Origin: Streptococcus pseudoporcinus LQ 940-04
GTDB lineage: Bacteria; Bacillota; Bacilli; Lactobacillales; Streptococcaceae
Assembly: GCF_000188035.1 (NCBI RefSeq)
Contig: NZ_AEUY02000005.1
Coordinates: 868,001-932,000, forward strand
Reading direction: 5' to 3'
Length of the DNA stretch: 64,000 nt
Part shown: positions 48,582 to 57,434 of the stretch, piece by piece
Layout of the letters: each line of letters starts with the position of its first letter
How positions within the stretch are numbered: position 1 is the stretch's first letter
Notes under the pieces: generated by a model
The model's input: only the letters and a program-made list of their open reading frames with translations
What the model was told of the DNA's origin: nothing
Databases searched by the model: none
Made by a program: the position numbers and the translations under genes

Positions 48582-49469
48582 TTATAAAAGCTTTTCTAAG
48601 AAAGCAAAATAAAAAGTAAGAGCTAAAAGGTCAGCGGAGCCACCTGGGCTAAGGTTACGTTCTACCATACTGTGATTATAGCGTTCTAAATCTGCTAGCA
48701 ACTGGTTAAAATCAGTTGCCTTTTTAAGAAGCATTCTGCTGTCTGCTTGAACTTGGTAGAGGTCCTCAATGCTAGCTCTGTGGATAAGGTTAGCATCTTC
48801 AACGAAAGTCATAAGAAAGACCAATAATCGTAGTTGTCGCTCTTGGCTTGTCATTTCTAGTTTAGCGAGTTGTCGGAGGTAAGGCAGAGCTTTTTTCCAG
48901 ACACTAGGGTAGCCTTGACTGGCTTCGCCTCTGGGACCTTTAATCCCGTAATGAAGGTAAAGTTTCTCGCCGTAGGTTAATTCTGTTTTGCTCTGCAAAT
49001 CTCCTAAATCCATTTCGATCAGATGACTTGTCATTGGGACGATGGCCTGACAAATAGCTTGGCTATCCGTTGCTGTAAAAGTGGCATTATGCAAGAGTTC
49101 CGGATGTTTTGCAAGATGGGCGCCGGTCGAACCTAGAAGTAGAGCAAAGGAAAAGTTGACACCTTTGTGGGTATTGATACCCTTGGTTGCTTGAAACATG
49201 GCTTGTTCTGCTGAAATTCCCTCGTGTCTAAGCAGGTTGAAGAGTTCTTGAGGTTTTTTTTGATGGTGCTTATAGCCCAATTCAAGATAGCGTTGGAAAT
49301 GGGGAGCAAGCGCCAGAGTAGAATCTAAGAAAGTGGTCAAGGTCATATCGGCATGAGATCCGTTATTTGCACTGTCAACTAGTCCCGGTTTAGGTGTTAA
49401 GGTCACTTCGTAGAGTAGAGCCTTAGTTGCGAGCTGGCTAAAAAAGGCTATTTTTTCCTTGCTATTCAT
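48582..49469 (-). CDS. citG: Triphosphoribosyl-dephospho-CoA synthase
   Basis: Makes 2'-(5''-triphosphoribosyl)-3'-dephospho-CoA, the precursor of the citrate lyase prosthetic group, 295 residues. The N-terminal EVTLTPKPGLVDSANNGSHADM block and C-terminal LSPGGSADLLALTFYF block are the family hallmarks. The start overlaps the end of the GntR gene by 8 bp, so it is in the citH-citO-citG string. It supplies CitX of set B. Confidence 0.93.
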   Translation of the reverse strand: MNSKEKIAFFSQLATKALLYEVTLTPKPGLVDSANNGSHADMTLTTFLDSTLALAPHFQRYLELGYKHHQKKPQELFNLLRHEGISAEQAMFQATKGINTHKGVNFSFALLLGSTGAHLAKHPELLHNATFTATDSQAICQAIVPMTSHLIEMDLGDLQSKTELTYGEKLYLHYGIKGPRGEASQGYPSVWKKALPYLRQLAKLEMTSQERQLRLLVFLMTFVEDANLIHRASIEDLYQVQADSRMLLKKATDFNQLLADLERYNHSMVERNLSPGGSADLLALTFYFAFLEKLL

Positions 49470-50154
49470 TGGACTGTTCCATTTCTTGAATAATAAAGTC
49501 TAAAGAATGGTTCAAATGTTCATGGGTAATTAGGGTGACCTGCTGATAATCTTTATTCTTCATTCCTCTATAAATCATCCAATGTTCATCCAATGCATTT
49601 CGGCGACGGGCGTCGGAGGAAATGGAGATACGACGAAAATAGAGGAGATAAGTTTGTAGCCTTGACACAATTTCTTTTAAGCGTAGCATCTGACTTTTTT
49701 CATAGATGAGGTTATTAAAATCGTTGAAATTTTGGAGAACTTTATCAATTTCATGGTCCAATAAATAACCTTCACAGGTCTCTAAGAGTTGTTTCATTTC
49801 ATCAAAGTCGGCCTTAGTCATTTTATTCATAGCTGTAGTTGATGCTAAGGTATCTAATGATTTACGGATTTCGAAAATTTCATGAGCATCTTGTAGGCTA
49901 ACGCCTTTGACGATAATCCCTCTGTTTGGAATATGTTCAACGAGTTTTTCTTCTTGAAGCACACTTAGAGCGTAACGGATAGGTGTTCTGCTAATGTTTA
50001 GTTCAGTGGAAAATTCTTTTTCATTAATGCGGGTACCAGCAGGTATTTCTCTTAAAACAATGGTTTTTTTGAAGGCCTCATATAAAGCAATCTTAAGAGG
50101 AATATTTTTGGATAATGCTAAATTCTTTTTTACGATATCGGTAACTGAATTCAT
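49462..50154 (-). CDS. citO: GntR family regulator, CitO-like (FCD domain)
   Basis: Transcription regulator of 230 residues. The winged helix (about residues 12-80) shows the INEKEFSTELNISRTPIRYALSVLQEEKLV pattern of GntR. The FCD effector domain (about 85-225) follows. AAGGAG upstream of 50154 sets the start; two earlier in-frame Met codons lack such a site. In Enterococcus faecalis the GntR protein CitO sits beside the citH transporter and activates the citrate operons with citrate as inducer. The same neighbourhood here makes that the best assignment. Confidence 0.82.
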   Translation of the reverse strand: MNSVTDIVKKNLALSKNIPLKIALYEAFKKTIVLREIPAGTRINEKEFSTELNISRTPIRYALSVLQEEKLVEHIPNRGIIVKGVSLQDAHEIFEIRKSLDTLASTTAMNKMTKADFDEMKQLLETCEGYLLDHEIDKVLQNFNDFNNLIYEKSQMLRLKEIVSRLQTYLLYFRRISISSDARRRNALDEHWMIYRGMKNKDYQQVTLITHEHLNHSLDFIIQEMEQSNE

Positions 50155-50241
50155 AAGATCTCCTTGTCCTTTTCTTTTCATTATAACCAATTTGTTTGAA
50201 TAAATATAGACTTATTCGGATAAGCTAATTGGGCGATTCAT

Positions 50242-50274
50242 TAAAAAAAGGTTATCCTTCAAGGAGAATAACCT
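50242..50274 (-). terminator. Terminator after citH
   Basis: On the minus strand AGGTTAT and ATAACCT arms with an inner CTCC/GG-type pairing are followed by TTTTTTT. It separates citH from citO. Confidence 0.7.
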
Positions 50275-50296
50275 GTTTATTGGAGGTGGCAATGCG

Positions 50297-51700
50297 TTAT
50301 TGAGGGATATAGATTGGCATATGGCCCATTAGAATAATGGTTAAGATAAAGATGATGAAAATCCCAAGTGCATATTTACCAGCTGTCCTTTGCCATTCTC
50401 CCATATCTAAGCCAGTTAAGCGAAGAAGGAGGTAAATGAAGGCAACGAGAGGACTTAATAAGTGGAAGGCTTGTCCCATGAGGGATGCAAGGGCCATTGA
50501 CATGTTGTCAAAGCCATAACGAGCACCAGCTTGAGCGAGAACTGGCATGATACCATAGTAGAAACCATCGTTTGATAAGAAGAAAGTACCAGGAGCAGAT
50601 AAAAGGGCAATAATTAATCCCCAGAAGCCAGCAAGTTGTTTAGGAATAATGGTTGTAAAGCTTTGCGCTAAGGCGTTGGCCATACCTGAACCTTGGAAAA
50701 GTCCCATAAAAATCCCAGCAGCGAAAACAAGGATAACAACCTGAACGGCATCACCAGCATTGTCACCAATGCGCTTGGATTGGTCTTTTAGGTTAGGGTA
50801 GTTTACCATGAGAGCTACAATTGTTCCAACTGCGAAGAGTAGGAGAGAAGGGACTTGAATAGCTGGAATAAAGGACCCAGCGACTAACCATGTAATAAGA
50901 ATGATTGTCATAATCCCATTGAATAGGAATAAATCTGGACGACGGATGGCCTCTTTTTCAGGATCAGAAATCTCTGTCAGCTTTGTCATCTCTTGATCTG
51001 ATAGATGTGTAATTCCTAAACGTTGACGTTCCTTGCGTCCCATGCTTGGAGCTACAATGAAAATGACGTAAAGCAGTGAAATAATCATACCTGGTGCTAG
51101 GAAGGCCAAAATTTCAGAGCCAACATTAAGAACAGACATGGCACGCGCTGTTGGCCCACCCCAAGGTAGTAAGTTCATGATAGTATTTTGAAGAATAATC
51201 AAGACACCTAGATTCATGACTTTCATATTTAATTTTTGGTAGATCGGTAAGAAGGCTGAGACAACAATTAAGGTTGTTGTTGTACCATCACCATTCATTG
51301 AAACAGCTGCTGATACAATAGCTGTCGCCATTAAAACCTTCATTGGATCGCCTTTAGCGAAACGGATCATCTTTTCAGTTATTGGATCAAATAAACCGGT
51401 GTCCAACATGATTGAAAAGTAAAGGATTGCAAAGAGTAGCATAATTCCTGTTTTTGCGGTTTGATTGATTCCATATAGAACCATTGGTCCTATTGCTGAT
51501 AGATTGTTGGCAATTTTTTCACCACCCAGTGATTTTACAAATGCTGGGTCTGCAGTGACATCAGCAACACCAGTAAAGAAAGCAATAATGGTAAAAATAA
51601 GGGGAACCATTACTAATGCTGATAGAGGTGACATTTTCTTAGACATAACCACGTACATGAAAATGGCAATCATGGCATAAGCCAAAATAGTGAGTAACAT
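50297..51700 (-). CDS. citH: CitMHS family metal-citrate transporter
   Basis: Secondary transporter of 467 residues with about 12 hydrophobic segments. It belongs to the CitMHS family, whose members import citrate complexed with divalent metal ions with protons. The SMNGDGTTTTLIVVSAFLP and LLPWGGPTARAM stretches and the SAPGTFFLSNDGFYYGIMPV region match the family. It is the first gene on the minus side of a divergent promoter region shared with the oad operon. Which metal is preferred is not visible. Confidence 0.88.
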   Translation of the reverse strand: MLLTILAYAMIAIFMYVVMSKKMSPLSALVMVPLIFTIIAFFTGVADVTADPAFVKSLGGEKIANNLSAIGPMVLYGINQTAKTGIMLLFAILYFSIMLDTGLFDPITEKMIRFAKGDPMKVLMATAIVSAAVSMNGDGTTTTLIVVSAFLPIYQKLNMKVMNLGVLIILQNTIMNLLPWGGPTARAMSVLNVGSEILAFLAPGMIISLLYVIFIVAPSMGRKERQRLGITHLSDQEMTKLTEISDPEKEAIRRPDLFLFNGIMTIILITWLVAGSFIPAIQVPSLLLFAVGTIVALMVNYPNLKDQSKRIGDNAGDAVQVVILVFAAGIFMGLFQGSGMANALAQSFTTIIPKQLAGFWGLIIALLSAPGTFFLSNDGFYYGIMPVLAQAGARYGFDNMSMALASLMGQAFHLLSPLVAFIYLLLRLTGLDMGEWQRTAGKYALGIFIIFILTIILMGHMPIYIPQ

Positions 51701-52045
51701 AAGCCTCTCCTTTATATAATTTATTTAGTTGACAAATTAGGGGTTACTTAATGAGTTTTTCAGACAGTTTGATTAAAAAATCTGTCATTGAGTAAGTGAC
51801 AACCATAGTTTATATGAAAGCGATTGAAAATGAAAGCGGTTTTTTGAGAAAAAACAATAAAAAAACAAAAACTTGAGAAAAAGTTCACAGGTTCTTTATT
51901 TTCATTTCAATGATAATATCTGAAAATGAAAAAACACAAAAAAGCCAATCATAAATGCGTTTTCATTATATAATAGCATTAGCATATAAAGTCTATAGAC
52001 CAATGGTCTGTCATCATATCGTAAGGAGATGAAAGGAGGAAATTA
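51701..52045. promoter_or_regulatory. Divergent citH/oad control region
   Basis: Two cre-like sites lie in tandem at 51815-51828 (TGAAAGCGATTGAA) and 51831-51844 (TGAAAGCGGTTTTT). A third, inverted, is at 51952-51965 beside a plus-strand TATAAT at 51969-51974. An extended imperfect dyad, TTACTTAATGA/TCATTGAGTAA (51744-51754 and 51785-51795) with inner GACAG/CTGTC, is a candidate CitO or other operator. A short dyad AGACC/GGTCT lies near 51998-52010. Catabolite repression of both operons is inferred. Confidence 0.6.
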
Positions 52046-52387
52046 ATGAGACTATTTCAAGGCCTATTCGGTCGAAAAGGAGTGACTTCAGCTAGTAATA
52101 ATCACTTATCTGCAATAGAAACTCCAGAAAAAGATGAATGGGAATTATTACCTGGGTACATCCCTGTAGAGTCTGATGATCCGACCTTAGTGAGTTTAAT
52201 TGCAACCGCAATTGCTGCTGGAGATCGACCAAATAGTCAGTTCAAGGTTAAGAAAATTTGGCAAAGGAACCCTGAACTTTTAACGGTTTCTTTAATTGCA
52301 ACAAGTATTGCTAGTATTGACAAACCGGATAGGCAGTTAGTGGTTAAATCCGTTTATCGTAAAAAAAATGAAATTTTGGGAGAATAA
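52046..52387 (+). CDS. Small OAD-associated protein with internal duplication (OadH-like)
   Basis: A 113-residue soluble protein. Residues 49-75 and 81-107 are a tandem repeat: both begin VSLIAT, continue with a short Asp-x-Pro turn and end in a basic strand (QFKVKKIW and QLVVKSVY). This repeat resembles the cytoplasmic tail of gamma/delta subunits of sodium-pump decarboxylases. It is the first gene of the oad-cit operon, where E. faecalis carries oadH. I infer a scaffold role linking OadA to the membrane subunits. AAAGGAGG precedes the start. Confidence 0.6.
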   Translation: MRLFQGLFGRKGVTSASNNHLSAIETPEKDEWELLPGYIPVESDDPTLVSLIATAIAAGDRPNSQFKVKKIWQRNPELLTVSLIATSIASIDKPDRQLVVKSVYRKKNEILGE

Positions 52388-52391
52388 TAAG

Positions 52392-52790
52392 ATGTTACGT
52401 AAATTTAAAATTACAATTGATGGAAAAGAATATATGGTGGAAATGGAAGAAATGGGAGGGGCGGTTACGCCAGCTCCAGTAGCGCCCTCACCAGGTCCAG
52501 CAGCTCCAGTGGAGAGTACTACTCCAGTAGCGGAAGAAAAAGTTGCTCCAGTAGCGACGCCAGTAGCTCCTGCAGGTGCCGATGCAATGGCGTCCCCTAT
52601 GCCTGGTACGATTTTGAAAATTCTTGTTAAGGTTGGAGATACTGTTTCTGAAAACCAGCCTTTGATGATTCTTGAAGCCATGAAAATGGAAAATGAAATT
52701 GTTGCTAGCCAGGCAGGTACTGTTTCAGCTATCCATGTCTCTCAAGGGCAAAGTGTTAATGCTGGTGATGGTTTGATTACTATCAATTAA
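52392..52790 (+). CDS. oadD: Oxaloacetate decarboxylase biotin carrier subunit
   Basis: Biotin carboxyl carrier protein of 132 residues. A short N-terminal domain (about 1-20) is followed by a flexible Ala/Pro linker (about 25-65). The biotinyl domain follows, with the EAMKMENE motif whose Lys is biotinylated (near residue 99). It takes CO2 from OadA and delivers it to OadB. GGGAG at 52378-52382 supports ATG 52392. Confidence 0.92.
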   Translation: MLRKFKITIDGKEYMVEMEEMGGAVTPAPVAPSPGPAAPVESTTPVAEEKVAPVATPVAPAGADAMASPMPGTILKILVKVGDTVSENQPLMILEAMKMENEIVASQAGTVSAIHVSQGQSVNAGDGLITIN

Positions 52791-52822
52791 GTTTGAAAAG
52801 AATCTAGAAAAGGAAGTGTCAC

Positions 52823-53944
52823 GTGGAAATATTAATTCAAGGGTTAACCTCTATTACCATCCCACAAATCACGATGATGATCATCGGTGGGCTATTAATG
52901 TATTTAGGGATTAAAAAAGAATATGAACCAACTCTATTGGTTCCAATGGGACTGGGAACAATTCTAGTCAATTTTCCTGGTACAGGTGTCCTAACACAAG
53001 TTGTTAATGGCGTACACCAAGAAGGTGTTTTTGATACACTGTTTAATATTGGGATAGGAACAGAATTATTCCCACTCTTAATTTTTATCGGAATTGGGGC
53101 CATGATTGATTTTGGGCCGCTCCTTCAAAACCCGTTTATGTTACTATTTGGAGCAGCAGCACAGTTTGGTATTTTCTTTGTGGTAGTTGTTGCAGTTATG
53201 GCTGGCTTTGATATTAAAGAAGCAGCTTCTATTGGGATCATCGGTGCAGCAGATGGGCCAACTTCAATTTTCGTTGCTAATCAATTAGCACCTAAGTTAT
53301 TAGGGCCAATTACGGTTGCGGCTTATTCTTATATGGCCTTAGTTCCGATTATTCAACCTTTTGCTATCAAGTTAGTAACAACTAAAAAAGAACGTCAAAT
53401 CCGCATGACCTATAAAGCAGAAAGTGTCTCTAAACTAACAAAAATTTTATTCCCAATTGTGATCACTTTTGTTGCAGGTTTTATAGCTCCGATTTCATTA
53501 CCTTTAGTTGGCTTTCTGATGTTTGGTAATTTGCTAAGGGAATGTGGTGTTTTAGATCGTCTTTCAATGACAGCGCAAAACGAACTGGTAAACATTGTAT
53601 CTATTCTTTTAGGGTTAACGATTTCGGTTAAGATGCAGGCTCATCTTTTCTTGAATGTCCAAACATTAATGATCATTCTCTTTGGTCTAGTTGCCTTCAT
53701 CATGGATTCTATCGGTGGGGTTGTTTTTGCCAAGATTTTAAATCTGTTCCGCAAGAATAAAATTAATCCGATGATAGGAGCGGCTGGGATTTCAGCCTTC
53801 CCAATGTCAAGCCGTGTCATTCAAAAAATGGCAACTGATGAGGATCCACAGAATTTCATTCTCATGTATGCTGTCGGAGCTAACGTTTCTGGTCAGATTG
53901 CCTCTGTTATTGCAGGTGGTTTGCTACTATCATTCTTTAGCTAA
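52823..53944 (+). CDS. oadB: Oxaloacetate decarboxylase beta subunit, Na+ pump
   Basis: Integral membrane decarboxylase of 373 residues. It releases CO2 from carboxybiotin and drives sodium export. About nine to eleven hydrophobic segments are seen. The GIIGAADGPTSIFVANQLAP motif contains the Asp that is essential in known OadB proteins. The start is a GTG at 52823 with AAGGAAG upstream. It follows oadD by 32 bp in the oad-cit operon. Confidence 0.93.
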   Translation: MEILIQGLTSITIPQITMMIIGGLLMYLGIKKEYEPTLLVPMGLGTILVNFPGTGVLTQVVNGVHQEGVFDTLFNIGIGTELFPLLIFIGIGAMIDFGPLLQNPFMLLFGAAAQFGIFFVVVVAVMAGFDIKEAASIGIIGAADGPTSIFVANQLAPKLLGPITVAAYSYMALVPIIQPFAIKLVTTKKERQIRMTYKAESVSKLTKILFPIVITFVAGFIAPISLPLVGFLMFGNLLRECGVLDRLSMTAQNELVNIVSILLGLTISVKMQAHLFLNVQTLMIILFGLVAFIMDSIGGVVFAKILNLFRKNKINPMIGAAGISAFPMSSRVIQKMATDEDPQNFILMYAVGANVSGQIASVIAGGLLLSFFS

Positions 53945-53975
53945 GGATAGATTGATAATTAGAAGAGGATAAATA

Positions 53976-54104
53976 ATGATGAACATGGAACATTTAGTCA
54001 TGGCTTTTGAGCTTATGGCACTAGGAATGGTAGGAGTATTTATTGTTTTAGGAATACTTTATGCCGTGGCAGAGCTACTCATTAAGTTATTGCCAGAAAA
54101 ATAA
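53976..54104 (+). CDS. 42-residue OadG-like membrane peptide
   Basis: A single-span peptide of 42 residues beginning MMNMEHLVMAFELMALGMVG. One hydrophobic helix (about residues 14-32) and a short tail, KLLPEK, are all it has. It looks like only the N-terminal helix of OadG. AGAGGA at 53963-53968 is a good ribosome site. It lies 31 bp after oadB, the usual place of the gamma subunit. I recognise it as an OadG-related small subunit; it probably holds the OAD complex at the membrane. Confidence 0.75.
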   Translation: MMNMEHLVMAFELMALGMVGVFIVLGILYAVAELLIKLLPEK

Positions 54105-54170
54105 ACAAAGTTATGACTTGCCTAACATCTACCAATCAGATGTCAGACATCAAGATAGTGAGGTATATTT

Positions 54171-54476
54171 ATGGAAATTTCGCAAACTGCAGTTGCAGGA
54201 AGTTTGGAATCAAGCGATATCATGATTACGGTTAGTCCAGCTACAGATGGCATTACTATTGATTTAGAAAGTAGTGTTGAGAAACAATTTGGCCGGCGCA
54301 TTCGTCAGGTTATTGAAGAATCTTTAAAACATTTAGGTGTTGACAAAGTCTCTGTTCACGCTGTTGACAAAGGTGCGCTTGATTGTACAATTCAGGCGCG
54401 GACCATTGTAGCTGTACACCGTGCAGCCGGCGTTGATCATTACAATTGGAAGGAGATCGACACATGGAACGTTTAA
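54171..54476 (+). CDS. citD: Citrate lyase acyl carrier (gamma) subunit, set B
   Basis: Acyl carrier protein of 101 residues, with [13 protein letters not shown] holding the prosthetic-group Ser near residue 14. [20 protein letters not shown] lies near the C terminus. It is clearly related to set A CitD. It overlaps citE2 by 13 bp. It is part of the oad-cit operon together with citX, which attaches the prosthetic group. Confidence 0.93.
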   Translation: MEISQTAVAGSLESSDIMITVSPATDGITIDLESSVEKQFGRRIRQVIEESLKHLGVDKVSVHAVDKGALDCTIQARTIVAVHRAAGVDHYNWKEIDTWNV

Positions 54477-55351
54477 GAAGAACGATGATGTTTGTTCCTG
54501 GTGCGAACGCAGCTATGCTTAGAGATGCTCCGCTTTATGGAGCAGATTCAATTATGTTTGATCTGGAAGACTCGGTCTCATTAAAAGAAAAAGACACTTC
54601 GAGAGCTTTAGTTCACTTTGCCTTAAAAACATTTGATTACAGTTCTGTGGAGACGGTTGTTCGTGTGAATGGCCTAGATACTGTCGGAGCCTTAGATATT
54701 GAAGCTGTTGTTATAGCAGGTGTTAATGTGGTTCGCTTGCCTAAAACAGAAACTGCCCAAGATATTATCGATGTAGAAGCTGTGATTGAACGTGTTGAAC
54801 GTGAAAATGGTATTGCTGTTGGACGTACAAAAATGATGGCAGCTATTGAATCAGCAGAAGGTGTCCTTAATGCAAGGGAGATTGCAAAAGCATCAGATCG
54901 TTTGATTGGGATTGCCTTGGGAGCAGAAGATTATGTGACCAATATGAAAACACGACGTCACCCTGATGGCCAAGAACTTTTCTTTGCTCGTAGTATGATT
55001 CTACATGCGGCTCGTGCAGCTGGTATTGCTGCCATTGATACAGTCTATTCAGATGTGAATAATACCGAAGGTTTCCAAAATGAAGTTCGTATGATTAAAC
55101 AACTTGGGTTTGATGGAAAATCAGTTATCAACCCACGCCAAATTCCGTTAGTGAATGAGGTATATGCACCTACGGAAAAAGAAATTCAAGATGCTAAAGA
55201 AGTTATCTGGGCAATCCGTGAAGCAGAAAGTAAAGGTTCAGGTGTCATTTCTCTAAAAGGCAAAATGGTTGATAAGCCAATTGTTGAACGTGCAGAACGT
55301 GTCATTATGCTTGCTAAAGCTGCTCAATTACTTACTGAGGAGGACATCTAA
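54464..55351 (+). CDS. citE: Citrate lyase beta subunit, set B (canonical)
   Basis: Citryl-ACP lyase subunit of 295 residues with the full family motif set: [40 protein letters not shown] and [17 protein letters not shown] at 54450-54455 sets ATG 54464. The stop overlaps the citF2 start (TAATGG). Compared with the set A copy it keeps the Glu-Asp pair in GAEDYV, so this is the likely true citrate lyase. Confidence 0.95.
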   Translation: MERLRRTMMFVPGANAAMLRDAPLYGADSIMFDLEDSVSLKEKDTSRALVHFALKTFDYSSVETVVRVNGLDTVGALDIEAVVIAGVNVVRLPKTETAQDIIDVEAVIERVERENGIAVGRTKMMAAIESAEGVLNAREIAKASDRLIGIALGAEDYVTNMKTRRHPDGQELFFARSMILHAARAAGIAAIDTVYSDVNNTEGFQNEVRMIKQLGFDGKSVINPRQIPLVNEVYAPTEKEIQDAKEVIWAIREAESKGSGVISLKGKMVDKPIVERAERVIMLAKAAQLLTEEDI

Positions 55352-56886
55352 TGGTTGTTAACAAAGTTAAACGCGATATTCCTCAAGAATATGCTGACTC
55401 ATATGGTGTATTTGAAGGTGAATTAGCGCATATTCAAAATTACAAGGAAGCAAGTCGGACTATTCGACCGGTTAAACCAAAAGATAATAAAATGCTGGCA
55501 AGTATCCGCGAAGCAATTGAAAAAACCGGACTAAAAGATGGTATGACCATTTCCTTCCATCATCACTTCCGCGAAGGTGACTTTGTTATGAACATGGTCT
55601 TGGAAGAAATTGCTAATCTAGGAATCAAAAACATATCAATTGCCCCAAGTTCAATCGCCAATGTGCACGAGCCTTTGATTGAGCATATCAAAAATGGTGT
55701 GGTTACAAATATTACATCTTCTGGATTGCGTGATAAAGTAGGCGCAGCTATTTCGGCGGGTATTATGGAAAATCCTGTCGTCATTCGTTCACATGGTGGC
55801 CGGGCGCGTGCTATTGCCTCAGGAGATATCCATATTGATGTTGCATTTTTAGGAGCTCCAAGTTCAGATGCCTATGGAAATGCAAACGGGACCAAGGGTA
55901 AAGCAACCTGTGGCTCCTTAGGTTATGCTATGATTGATGCTAAATATGCAGATCAGGTTGTCATTATAACAGATAGCTTAATGCCTTATCCCAATACCCC
56001 AATTTCAATCCCTCAAACTGATGTGGATTATGTTGTTGTCGTTGATGCCATTGGTGACCCAGCAGGTATTGCCAAAGGTGCGACACGCTTCACAAAAAAT
56101 CCTAAAGAGTTGCTCATTGCTGAGTATGCTTCAAAAGTCATTACGAATTCTCCCTATTATAAAGAAGGTTTTTCTTTCCAAACGGGAACAGGCGGAGCCT
56201 CATTAGCAGTTACGCGTTATATGAGAGAGCAAATGCTTAAAGATGGCATCACAGCAAGCTTTGCTTTAGGTGGCATTACCAATGCCATGGTTGAACTGCT
56301 AGAAGAAGGTTTAATTGAAAAAATTATTGATGTGCAGGACTTTGACCATCCATCAGCTATTTCCTTAGACCAAAATAGCCAACATTATGAAATAGATGCT
56401 AACATGTATGCCTCACCCTTAAGTAAGGGTTCAGTCATTAACCAGCTAGATACTTGCATTTTATCTGCTCTAGAAGTTGACACTGACTTTAATGTTAACG
56501 TCATGACAGGTTCAGATGGTGTTATCCGTGGAGCTTCAGGAGGTCATTGTGACACAGCTTTTGCTGCTAAAATGAGTTTAGTGATTTCACCCCTGGTACG
56601 TGGACGAATTCCAACCTTTGTCGATCAGGTTAATACTGTTATCACTCCTGGAACAAGTGTTGACGTTATTGTCACTGAGATTGGTATTGCTATTAATCCT
56701 AATCGGCCTGATTTAGTAGAACATTTTAAGGACTTAAAAGTACCACAATTGACAATTCAAGATTTGAAAGAAAAAGCTTATGCCATTGTTGGTCAACCTG
56801 ATACTATCCAGTATGGAGATAAAGTAGTCGCCTTAATTGAATACCGTGATGGCAGCTTGATTGATCTTGTCCATAATGTCCACTAA
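55351..56886 (+). CDS. citF: Citrate lyase alpha subunit, set B
   Basis: Citrate:acetyl-ACP transferase, 511 residues. The conserved blocks GMTISFHHHFREGDFV, RSHGGRARAIASGDIHIDVAF, EGFSFQTGTGG and DFNVNVMTGSDG are all present. It is one base overlapped with citE2 and overlaps citX by 11 bp at its end, so the set is tightly coupled. Confidence 0.95.
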   Translation: MVVNKVKRDIPQEYADSYGVFEGELAHIQNYKEASRTIRPVKPKDNKMLASIREAIEKTGLKDGMTISFHHHFREGDFVMNMVLEEIANLGIKNISIAPSSIANVHEPLIEHIKNGVVTNITSSGLRDKVGAAISAGIMENPVVIRSHGGRARAIASGDIHIDVAFLGAPSSDAYGNANGTKGKATCGSLGYAMIDAKYADQVVIITDSLMPYPNTPISIPQTDVDYVVVVDAIGDPAGIAKGATRFTKNPKELLIAEYASKVITNSPYYKEGFSFQTGTGGASLAVTRYMREQMLKDGITASFALGGITNAMVELLEEGLIEKIIDVQDFDHPSAISLDQNSQHYEIDANMYASPLSKGSVINQLDTCILSALEVDTDFNVNVMTGSDGVIRGASGGHCDTAFAAKMSLVISPLVRGRIPTFVDQVNTVITPGTSVDVIVTEIGIAINPNRPDLVEHFKDLKVPQLTIQDLKEKAYAIVGQPDTIQYGDKVVALIEYRDGSLIDLVHNVH

Positions 56887-57433
56887 TGAATTATTTACTG
56901 GTGAAAAGATCGGTTTGGAAGAAATGATGGAGTCTAGGGAGCAACGAAGTCTTCGACATTTCTCTTTATTGAGCAAAAATACCGACGCTAATCTCCTATC
57001 GGTAACAATGAATATTCCAGGTCCAATCAAAACATCACCTCAATTATTAGCCTTATTTGAAGAGATGATAGCAGTTATTCAGGCCAAATTAGCTGATCAA
57101 GCCATTTTCTATGACCTGTACCTGCCCTTAAAGACAGGTGCTGAGTACTACCTCTTAACCCATTTATCAGCGACTTCTCTGAAAGAAAGAATGATCGCTC
57201 TTGAAATGGAAAACCCTTTAGGGAGGCTATTTGATCTTGATGTGCTTACCTTATCAGATGGGCATTTGCAGTCTATTAGTCGTCAAGATCTTGGTCTACC
57301 AGCTAGAAGATGCTATGTTTGCTCGGAGAACGCTAAAGCATGTGGACGTTCTCGTAAACATAGCGTAGAAGAAATGCATAAGGCTATTCAGCAAATCATC
57401 ACTTCAACAATTAGTCACACTAAGGAGGAATAA
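56876..57433 (+). CDS. citX: Apo-citrate lyase phosphoribosyl-dephospho-CoA transferase
   Basis: Transfers the prosthetic group precursor onto the Ser of CitD, 185 residues. GRLFDLDVL and the Cys-rich RRCYVCSENAKACGRSR are the family hallmarks. ATG 56876 lies inside the end of citF2; a TTG 15 bases earlier is in frame but less likely. It is the only citX here and should serve both CitD proteins. Confidence 0.92.
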   Translation: MSTNELFTGEKIGLEEMMESREQRSLRHFSLLSKNTDANLLSVTMNIPGPIKTSPQLLALFEEMIAVIQAKLADQAIFYDLYLPLKTGAEYYLLTHLSATSLKERMIALEMENPLGRLFDLDVLTLSDGHLQSISRQDLGLPARRCYVCSENAKACGRSRKHSVEEMHKAIQQIITSTISHTKEE

Positions 57434-57434
57434 A

